A DNA stretch of 5,313 nucleotides, taken from positions 1-5,313 of the forward strand of contig JAASSH010000196.1 in NCBI GenBank assembly GCA_021767985.1. The letters run 5' to 3'. Shown here in pieces: positions 1-5,313 of this stretch. Made by a program: the position numbers and the translations under genes. The notes under the pieces were generated by a model that worked only from the letters and a program-made list of their open reading frames with translations, was not told the origin of the DNA and did not search any database. The DNA comes from Gammaproteobacteria bacterium (lineage in GTDB: Bacteria > Pseudomonadota > Gammaproteobacteria > GCA-001735895). Each line of letters opens with the position of its first letter. The stretch's first letter is position 1.

Positions 1-487
1 AATAAGTCATGTCGACACATTTACGCGACAGCAACGCCTGGCACAGGGTCTGGAAGTTTTCGCTGCGGTAGCTTTTCGCCGCGAGCGGCACGATACGGAT
101 GCGACGCGAGATCTCGTCGACGCTGTGATCACCCTCGTCGAGCAGCATGCGAATGCGCGAGCGCAACGGCTCGATATGACTGGACAGCACCCCGGGCTGC
201 AGGTTTTCCAGCAGCGCATCCATGCTGAGTAAGGCCTGGATTTCACTGGTGTTGAACCACAGCCCCGGCAGCTGGAACTGCTCGCCATCCGCGCTCTGCT
301 CGTAACAGTAACCGCGCCGCTCCCGGTCCCACACGATGGGCGCCATCAGTCGATCGCGCAGGTATTCGAGATCGCGCTTGAAGGTCGCCGGCGACACCTC
401 GAGCACATCGAGAAACTGCGCGCGTGTAACCACGCGCTGGTTGGTCAGCATCTGGTCGATCAGGTGGAAACGTTCGGTTCGGTCCAT
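1..487 (-). CDS. HTH / WYL-domain transcriptional regulator, partial (C-terminal part beyond window)
   Basis: The reading frame starts at ATG 487 and stays open to the left edge, giving the first 162 residues of a protein whose family is usually about 300-330 aa. Residues 5-60 form a DeoR-type winged helix-turn-helix: a start of MDRTERFHLIDQML, a recognition-helix region VSPATFKRDLEYLRDRL at about 51-67 counting loosely, then a wing with RRGYCYE. The segment LPGLWFNTSEIQALLSM is typical of the linker after the HTH in WYL regulators. The last visible residues (SENFQTLCQALLSRK) match the beginning of the WYL ligand-sensing domain, but the WYL motif itself lies outside the window. The start is supported by AGGA on the minus strand (494-497), 6 nt before ATG. 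Such proteins are cytoplasmic DNA-binding regulators with varied effectors; the ligand here is unknown. The divergent cupin gene 75 bp away is a plausible target (inference). Confidence 0.85.
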   Translation of the reverse strand, partial: MDRTERFHLIDQMLTNQRVVTRAQFLDVLEVSPATFKRDLEYLRDRLMAPIVWDRERRGYCYEQSADGEQFQLPGLWFNTSEIQALLSMDALLENLQPGVLSSHIEPLRSRIRMLLDEGDHSVDEISRRIRIVPLAAKSYRSENFQTLCQALLSRKCVDMTY

Positions 488-502
488 TGATAATCCTGTA
501 TG

Positions 503-517
503 GCTCATCTAATGAGC
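503..517. promoter_or_regulatory. Inverted repeat, candidate operator between the WYL regulator and cupin genes
   Basis: GCTCAT-CTA-ATGAGC is a perfect 6-bp-arm inverted repeat with a 3-bp centre, in the 75-bp gap between two divergent genes. It lies 16 bp upstream of the regulator's start codon. On the cupin side it covers the place where a -35 element would pair with the -10-like GATAAT at 530-535. A protein bound here could therefore affect both genes. Assignment to the adjacent WYL regulator is inference; arms this short can arise by chance. Confidence 0.35.
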
Positions 518-529
518 TACTAATCCCCC

Positions 530-535
530 GATAAT
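530..535 (+). promoter_or_regulatory. Candidate -10 element for the cupin gene
   Basis: GATAAT resembles the sigma-70 -10 consensus and lies 27 bp before the cupin start codon. The 9-mer GATAATAGC recurs at 2256-2264 upstream of the transporter gene at a similar distance. No good -35 is visible at 16-18 bp, so activation or a weak promoter would be needed. The overlapping minus-strand TATTAT (531-536) could equally serve the WYL regulator. Confidence 0.3.
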
Positions 536-562
536 AGCACGACTAATTTTCCGGAGTAGCCC

Positions 563-1081
563 ATGGCCCTGTTCAACCGTCTGCTTTACAAGCTGTCCGC
601 CTATTGCCGATGCCGCGTGATCGACGGCCCGGACCGTCAACCTTACCTCGAGCGTTACCATTTATTGCGTCTGCCCTTTGGTTACCAGGTGTACCTGCAC
701 CGCTTCGTTGCGAGCGACCCGGGACGCGGGCTGCATAACCACCCCTGGAGGCATGCACTGTCCCTGGTGCTGTGCGGTTGCTACCAGGAAACCCGCATGC
801 TGGGCGCCAGCGCCGGTAACGCGCTGCACCAGCGCTGGCTGCGGCCGGGGCGCTTTAATTTCATTTCGGGCGAGGTGTTTCACCGCATCAACATTCCCGA
901 AAACACCGAATGCTGGAGCCTGTTCGTGCATGCCGCCAGGGCCAAGTCATGGGGTTTCATCGAGCAGCAGGAGTACCGCGACCACAATGAAATCGTGGCC
1001 CAGGCGAGCAATCCTCAATGGTGGAAACAGGCCGAACGTCCGATCAAGTGCCCGCAAATGCGACTGCCCTGCACCGCTTGA
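563..1081 (+). CDS. Cupin-fold protein of unknown function (phage/proteobacterial HNHPW...WGF type)
   Basis: A complete 172-aa protein starting at ATG 563, supported by GGAG (553-556) 6 nt upstream. It is predicted cytoplasmic, with no signal peptide or membrane segment. The core reads as a single cupin beta-barrel. A first motif GLHNHPWRH supplies H58, H60 and H64, E76 follows at the end of GCYQE, and a second motif SGEVFHRIN supplies H107. These are the expected His/Glu metal-ligand positions of a cupin. W118 and the SWGF at 129-132 match a cupin family that I recall from phages and proteobacteria, with a pattern of HxHPW, then WxL, then WGF. Seven cysteines (15, 17, 71, 73, 117, 163, 170) are many for its size. 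The substrate is unknown: it may be a small-molecule dioxygenase, isomerase or simple binding protein. It is divergent from the WYL regulator, which may control it (inference). Confidence 0.75.
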   Translation: MALFNRLLYKLSAYCRCRVIDGPDRQPYLERYHLLRLPFGYQVYLHRFVASDPGRGLHNHPWRHALSLVLCGCYQETRMLGASAGNALHQRWLRPGRFNFISGEVFHRINIPENTECWSLFVHAARAKSWGFIEQQEYRDHNEIVAQASNPQWWKQAERPIKCPQMRLPCTA

Positions 1082-1199
1082 ATACGATCGAATTGCTCAC
1101 GCATTACTGGCAACAGCCGCAACGTCTGAATTCACCTGGCGAAATCAAATTGCAACCACGGCCTGACCACGACGCGATCAGCGATTCCGAGTGCCGTAA
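1082..1199. other. 118-bp gap between convergent cupin and Lgt-like genes
   Basis: No gene is supported here. An imperfect hairpin (GATTCCG / CGTAATC, 1183-1201) straddles the end of the Lgt-like gene, but no T-run follows on either strand, so I do not call an intrinsic terminator. Confidence 0.5.
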
Positions 1200-2171
1200 T
1201 CAGTTCCGTATCGGCGGATAGATAGCGGAATGCGTCATACCCGGGTGCCGCGCACCGTAACGCTCCGGCACGTCCTGGGTCCAGTCACTTGGAATAATGG
1301 TCGGTAACAGCAACAGCAGGACGAAAACTATCCGCTTCAACCAGAGCCCGTTCTCTGAGCCGGTCACGACCCCGGCCTCTCCACCGGGCGGACTTTCTGC
1401 CGCTTTTGCGTGGCGGGCCTTGCGATAAAGCCAGATCAGCATGCCGACGCCGATCAGCGTCATCAACAGGTTGAATTCCTGCCCCGGCGGGAGGCCGAAC
1501 ATGCTGCTGCGATACTCGCGAAAAAAATCGACAAAAAACCTCAGGAATCCGTACCACAGGATGAAATGTGCGACCAGCACTCCGGTCGGCGGTCGGGTTC
1601 GCCTGATTAACAGCAAAAACGGTACCAGCAGCAGGTTTTTGAGACCGTCGTAGAGCACGACGGGATGCCGAAAACCCTCGTGATCGGGAAACTTGACGCC
1701 CCAGGGCATCTCGGTAAGGCTGCCGACGATTTGACCGTCGATGAAGTTACCCAGGCGTCCAAAGCCCATGATAAGTGCGGCGGCGATCGCCAGCACGTCC
1801 GCAACCTCGAGGAAGCTGCGCTGGTTCAGATAGCAAAACAGGATAACCGCAATGGTCGAACCCAGCAGTATGCCATGCGTCGACATGCCCCCGAGCCAGA
1901 TGGCCGGAATATGCCACAGATGCTCACCGTAGTAAGGCCATTCGTAAAATATGACTTCGACCGCGCGGCCGCCGAGAAGCACGCCGACGGCAATGTATAT
2001 GATTAGTTTATAAACATCGCCATCGGAGAAGTGGAGTGTTACGCGATTGGCACGCAACCAGAAGTATCCCACGAGAAATCCCAGGGTGTAGCTCGCGCCG
2101 TACCACCACAGGTATAAACCGCCCAGTTCGGCGAATATCGGATCGATATTGTGCACGTAGGGACCAAACAT
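1200..2171 (-). CDS. Divergent prolipoprotein diacylglyceryl transferase (Lgt)-like membrane protein
   Basis: A 323-aa polytopic inner-membrane protein of the Lgt family, whose classical members move diacylglyceryl from phosphatidylglycerol to the lipobox Cys of prolipoproteins. Landmarks in Lgt order are: WYG with Y24 near the N-terminus; LLGGR at 65-69; WLGGMSTHG with H99; GRLGNFIDGQIVG at 138-150; RHPVVLYDG at 168-176; R211 in FLRFFVDFFRE; and GLPPGQ at 226-231. Aligned by eye to E. coli Lgt (numbering from memory), Y26, H103, R143, N146, G154 and R239 are kept. N149, E151 and E243 become D145, Q147 and D215, and HGG becomes HGI. E. coli Lgt is about 291 aa with 7 membrane segments. This protein adds a basic linker, an eighth hydrophobic segment (about 281-295) and a polar tail. 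No strong Shine-Dalgarno precedes ATG 2171. It may be the cell's Lgt, but the changes suggest a paralogue, so no gene symbol is given. Confidence 0.85.
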   Translation of the reverse strand: MFGPYVHNIDPIFAELGGLYLWWYGASYTLGFLVGYFWLRANRVTLHFSDGDVYKLIIYIAVGVLLGGRAVEVIFYEWPYYGEHLWHIPAIWLGGMSTHGILLGSTIAVILFCYLNQRSFLEVADVLAIAAALIMGFGRLGNFIDGQIVGSLTEMPWGVKFPDHEGFRHPVVLYDGLKNLLLVPFLLLIRRTRPPTGVLVAHFILWYGFLRFFVDFFREYRSSMFGLPPGQEFNLLMTLIGVGMLIWLYRKARHAKAAESPPGGEAGVVTGSENGLWLKRIVFVLLLLLPTIIPSDWTQDVPERYGARHPGMTHSAIYPPIRN

Positions 2172-2185
2172 AGATCAACTACCCG

Positions 2186-2214
2186 GTAATCCAGTAGCCC
2201 AACCTTAACGCCAA
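2186..2214 (-). promoter_or_regulatory. Weak candidate promoter for the Lgt-like gene
   Basis: On the minus strand, TTGGCG (2209-2214) and GATTAC (2186-2191) are separated by 17 bp and lie just upstream of the gene. Each matches the sigma-70 consensus only in part, so this is a low-confidence suggestion. Confidence 0.2.
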
Positions 2215-2233
2215 TGACTACCTTTTTATTGAT

Positions 2234-2261
2234 TTGCGTCGGGTTTTCAGCATGTGATAAT
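2234..2261 (+). promoter_or_regulatory. Candidate extended -10 promoter for the BT1-like transporter
   Basis: TGTGATAAT (2253-2261) fits an extended -10 (TGn followed by a TATAAT-like hexamer). A partial -35, TTGCGT (2234-2239), lies 16 bp upstream. Initiation would fall near 2268, leaving a short leader that contains the AGGTGAG ribosome-binding site (2282-2288) before ATG 2295. Confidence 0.4.
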
Positions 2262-2294
2262 AGCTTCCATTGTCCTATCCACAGGTGAGAATTC

Positions 2295-3926
2295 ATGACC
2301 AGGAACCCGGTTTGGCGCTGGTTCGACGATACCTTTCTCGATCTCGGGCGCCAGTTTCGCTGGTCGTATCTGCCGCCGCTGATGATCTACCTGGCCGCCG
2401 GCGTGCAGGGCCTGACTGCAATCGTCGGTACCTTCTTCATCAAGGAATATCTCGACCTGTCCGCCGCGTTTCTCGCGGGGCTGGCTTTCTGGGCGGGGAT
2501 ACCCTGGACCCTGAAAATGCCGCTGGGGCACCTGGTCGACCTGATCTGGCGCCGCAAGGCGCTGCTGGTTTACATCGGCGCCTGCCTGATTACCGCCAGC
2601 ATCCTGATCATGTACGGCGTCATCGCGCATACCCAGGCCATGGCTGAAATCATGAAGCCCGAGGCCTGGTTCGTCATCGCCACTATCCTTGCGCCGACCG
2701 GTTACGTGGTGCAGGACGTGGTCGCGGACGCGATGACGGTCGAGGCCGTGCCGACCATCACGGAACACGGCGACCCCTATCCCGAGAGCGAAATCAAGAT
2801 CATGCATACCACGATGCAGACCCTGGGACGTTTCGCCATCATCTTCGGCCTGGCGGCCGTCGCCGCGCTCAATATCACGATGTTCAGCGGCGTCGAAGCG
2901 ATGACCGAGGAAATGAAAGTCGCGATCTATGCCGATATTTACCTGATGGCGCTGGTCATCCCGGTGCTGTCGATATCCGGCGTCATCCTCGGTGGCGTCA
3001 TTCTGCGAAGACGCGCACAGCGGATGCGTGAACAGGGCCAGGATCACGCGGCCATCGACAAGCTGTTGTTCGCGCCGACCGGCGAGACCCACGCCAACTG
3101 GTGGATTCTCGGCGGCAGCCTGGTGTTCGCCGTGTTCACCGTAACCATGGGTGTCAGCCAAGTGCCGCTGGCGCAGGAGATTATTTTTATCGGCTCGATG
3201 TCGATCATCCTGTTCCTGATGTACCGCCTGCTGCTCGAGCTGGAACCGGAGATGCGCAACATGCTGGTCGGCACGGCGGTCATAATATTCGTATTCCGCG
3301 CCACCCCGCTGCCCGGACCCGGCGCCGCCTGGTTCGAGATCGACGTACTCGGCTTCGATCAGCAGTTCCTGTCGGTGCTGTCGTTGATTGCCTCGCTGCT
3401 GACGCTGGTCGGGATGGTGGTGCTGCGGCCGATGATGGCGAAGCGCTCGATCGCTTTCGTCATCGTCGTGCTGACGATTGCCGCCGCCATCCTGTCGTTG
3501 CCGAACATCGGCCTGTACTACGGCCTGCACGAATGGACCGCGGCGCGTACCGACGGCGTGGTCGACGCGCGCTTTATCGCGCTCATCGACACCCTGATCG
3601 AATCGCCGCTGGGGCAGATCTCGATGATTCCGATGCTGGCCTGGATCGCGAAAAACGCGCCGTCCCACCTGAAGGCCACGTTCTTCGCGGTGATGGCATC
3701 GTTCACCAACCTGGCGCTGTCGGCCTCCAGCCTGGGCACGAAGTACCTGAACGAAATCTACACGGTGACGCGCGAGGTGCGCGATCGCGTTGCCGACGTG
3801 GTCAAGACCGCGGCCGATTACAGCGAACTCGGCTGGCTGCTGATCACGGTTGCGCTGATCGGGTTGCTGGCGCCGCTGTTGACGGTCGTGATCGTGCAAC
3901 GCTCCCGCTTGCGCACCCAGCAATAG
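2295..3926 (+). CDS. MFS-type transporter resembling the BT1 / folate-biopterin transporter family
   Basis: A 543-aa inner-membrane protein with about 12-14 hydrophobic segments, at roughly 25-48, 55-72, 88-110, 124-145, 178-196, 214-236, 269-289, 294-313, 323-337, 357-378, 384-408, 443-480 (two) and 511-535. Family hints are IPWTLKMPLGHLVD (69-82), like the PWxxKPxxGxxSD stretch after the second segment in BT1/FBT proteins; GYVVQDVVADAMTVE (136-150), like the conserved VxDVVxDAxxxE; and a late segment, LKATFFAVMASFTNLALSAS (459-478), like the family's gTlFAllmsxxNlg. A cytoplasmic basic loop (238-247, RRRAQRMREQ) separates the two halves, as in MFS proteins. Characterised BT1 members carry folates or pterins, but others differ, so the substrate is open. 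The start has a good AGGTGAG ribosome-binding site. The gene is divergent from the Lgt-like gene and convergent with the nitrilase; no operon partner is visible. Confidence 0.75.
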   Translation: MTRNPVWRWFDDTFLDLGRQFRWSYLPPLMIYLAAGVQGLTAIVGTFFIKEYLDLSAAFLAGLAFWAGIPWTLKMPLGHLVDLIWRRKALLVYIGACLITASILIMYGVIAHTQAMAEIMKPEAWFVIATILAPTGYVVQDVVADAMTVEAVPTITEHGDPYPESEIKIMHTTMQTLGRFAIIFGLAAVAALNITMFSGVEAMTEEMKVAIYADIYLMALVIPVLSISGVILGGVILRRRAQRMREQGQDHAAIDKLLFAPTGETHANWWILGGSLVFAVFTVTMGVSQVPLAQEIIFIGSMSIILFLMYRLLLELEPEMRNMLVGTAVIIFVFRATPLPGPGAAWFEIDVLGFDQQFLSVLSLIASLLTLVGMVVLRPMMAKRSIAFVIVVLTIAAAILSLPNIGLYYGLHEWTAARTDGVVDARFIALIDTLIESPLGQISMIPMLAWIAKNAPSHLKATFFAVMASFTNLALSASSLGTKYLNEIYTVTREVRDRVADVVKTAADYSELGWLLITVALIGLLAPLLTVVIVQRSRLRTQQ

Positions 3927-3984
3927 CTGCCCTGAATACTTTTCCTTTACTCATGAGTTGCGTCCTTCCGGCTGGTGATGAAGT
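3927..3984. other. 58-bp convergent gap between transporter and nitrilase genes
   Basis: It contains a 10-bp perfect palindrome ACTCATGAGT (3949-3958) preceded by a T/C-rich stretch. No GC-rich stem with a T-run is present, so no intrinsic terminator is called for either gene. Confidence 0.4.
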
Positions 3985-4935
3985 TTAACCCGCGGTACGC
4001 TCGTCGAAGACAATCGAAGCTTGCGGGCGAGTATCGACGTGCAGCTGGAATATATCCGGCCTGGAATAATGACCCGCGACGTCCAGCGCCCGACGCGCGA
4101 TGCCCACTTTCTCCGGATCGACATCGCAATACAGTATCCCGGCCTGTTCACGCATTGGCCCGGCGATAATCTCCCCGCCCGGCGCGATCACAACCGAGTC
4201 TCCCGGGTTGACCCATTCGTCCGCATCCGGATAAAGCTGGTCCTTTTCAGGAAAATCCTCCGGGAAATCGCTGCCCTTGAGCAGGTTGCCGCAACCCACG
4301 ACCCAGCAACAGCCTTCGCGCGCGATATGGCGCAGGCTTTCGATCCAGTCATCGCCGCTGTCATACGTAGGAGCGATATAAATTTCGACGCCCTGCGAGT
4401 ACAGTGCATAGCGTGCCAGGGGCATGTAATTTTCCCAGCAAAGCAGGGTGCCAATCCGTCCTGCAGGCGTATCGATTACTTTCAAACCGGAGGCGTCGCC
4501 AAAGCCCCAGACCATGCGTTCGGGATTGGTCGGCATCAGCTTGCGATGCCGATTGAGCAGGTTGCCCTCGGGTCCGATAACGATAACGGTGTTGTATAGC
4601 GTCGCTCGGCTCTGAGCGTTATCCCGCTCCTCGATTCCGCAAACGATCGTAACCCGGTTGCGATTCGCGGCATGGAATAATGGTGTCAAATCATCCGAAT
4701 CCACATTGACCGCATTGTGCAACAGCCGCTCATGTAACTCCTGCGACAGGTTCCAGTCGCCGCCGGGCCGAAGCCGCCACACCCAACTGGGGTAACCGGG
4801 TATAAACGCCTCGCTGAAAACAATCAACTCGGCTCCTGCCTGTGCCGCTTCATCGATAGTCTCCACGGCCAGTTCGATCGTTTTACGCTTGTCCAGAAAG
4901 ACCGGGGGTTTTTGTACGATTGCCAGTTTTGTCAT
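3985..4935 (-). CDS. Nitrilase (carbon-nitrogen hydrolase superfamily)
   Basis: A complete 316-aa cytoplasmic enzyme that should hydrolyse an organic nitrile to the carboxylic acid and ammonia. The catalytic triad is intact: E42 in FSEAFIPGYP, K132 in HRKLMPTNPER, and C166 in LLCWENYMPLAR. E139 after the Lys motif, WGFGDAS (143-149) and the C-terminal HYSRPDIFQLHVD (289-301) are hallmarks of true nitrilases (branch 1) rather than amidases or carbamoylases. The length is normal for the family (about 310-370). The exact substrate (aliphatic, aryl or cyano-amino acid) cannot be read from sequence; the region WVWRLRPGGDWNL (51-63) probably shapes the pocket. I chose ATG 4935 because AAAGGTAAG sits just upstream and family homology begins at MTKLAIVQ. 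A longer frame to 5142 exists but would overlap the LysR gene. Its divergent LysR neighbour is the probable regulator. Confidence 0.95.
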   Translation of the reverse strand: MTKLAIVQKPPVFLDKRKTIELAVETIDEAAQAGAELIVFSEAFIPGYPSWVWRLRPGGDWNLSQELHERLLHNAVNVDSDDLTPLFHAANRNRVTIVCGIEERDNAQSRATLYNTVIVIGPEGNLLNRHRKLMPTNPERMVWGFGDASGLKVIDTPAGRIGTLLCWENYMPLARYALYSQGVEIYIAPTYDSGDDWIESLRHIAREGCCWVVGCGNLLKGSDFPEDFPEKDQLYPDADEWVNPGDSVVIAPGGEIIAGPMREQAGILYCDVDPEKVGIARRALDVAGHYSRPDIFQLHVDTRPQASIVFDERTAG

Positions 4936-5313
4936 GATGCTTACCTTTTCCGCTGCCCTGTTTAAGTTAAGTAACAGTCTAGTTCCGATAATTTTTGCTA
5001 ACAATTGGCTAAAAAAAGAAAGATAATGTGCAAAAATGCACAGGCCTGCACAATGACTAACTGGGATGATCTGAGAATCTTTCTGGCGGTTGCCAGGACC
5101 GGCTCCATCAGCGGTGCCGCCAGGTATCTGAACGTTCAACACTCCACCGTTTCGCGACGGATGCGAAAAATGGAGGAAAAACTTGGCGCGCGCCTGGTAG
5201 AACGTAAGAAAACGGGCTACGAATTGACATCGGCGGGTGAGAACGTGAAGCAGGCAGCATTACGCGTCGAAACCGAAGTGCTAGGCATGGATGGCGTCGT
5301 CGTCGGTAAGGAC

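Overview
The window is a piece of a bacterial chromosome, most likely from a gammaproteobacterium or a close proteobacterial relative. The evidence is moderately high GC, short intergenic gaps, Shine-Dalgarno starts, an inner-membrane Lgt-type protein, and a LysR regulator divergent from its enzyme gene. The taxonomic placement is inferred from protein style only. I see no rRNA, tRNA, CRISPR array, insertion sequence or phage structural gene.

Layout, left to right. (1) 1-487, minus strand: the N-terminal half of a DeoR-type HTH/WYL-domain regulator, cut by the window edge. (2) 563-1081, plus: a small cupin-fold protein transcribed divergently from the regulator. The 75-bp gap between them holds a 6-bp-arm inverted repeat (503-517) and several CTAAT repeats that could be an operator. 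(3) 1200-2171, minus: a divergent prolipoprotein diacylglyceryl transferase (Lgt)-like membrane protein with altered signature residues and an extra C-terminal membrane segment. (4) 2295-3926, plus: a polytopic MFS-type transporter resembling the BT1 / folate-biopterin transporter family, divergent from the Lgt-like gene across a 123-bp gap. (5) 3985-4935, minus: a complete nitrilase with an intact Glu-Lys-Cys triad, convergent with the transporter. (6) 5053-5313, plus: the N-terminal HTH of a LysR-type regulator, cut by the right edge and divergent from the nitrilase.

Two regulator/target pairs are suggested by gene order: WYL regulator with cupin protein, and LysR regulator with nitrilase. 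The second has the clearest regulatory DNA in the window: three TGTGCA/TGCACA half-sites exactly 10 bp apart, ending at the LysR start codon. The Lgt-like and transporter genes share a divergent control region, but the sequence gives no functional link between them. I found no convincing multi-gene novel system. The points most worth a second look are the half-site array at 5027-5052 and the unusual active-site signature and tail of the Lgt-like protein.
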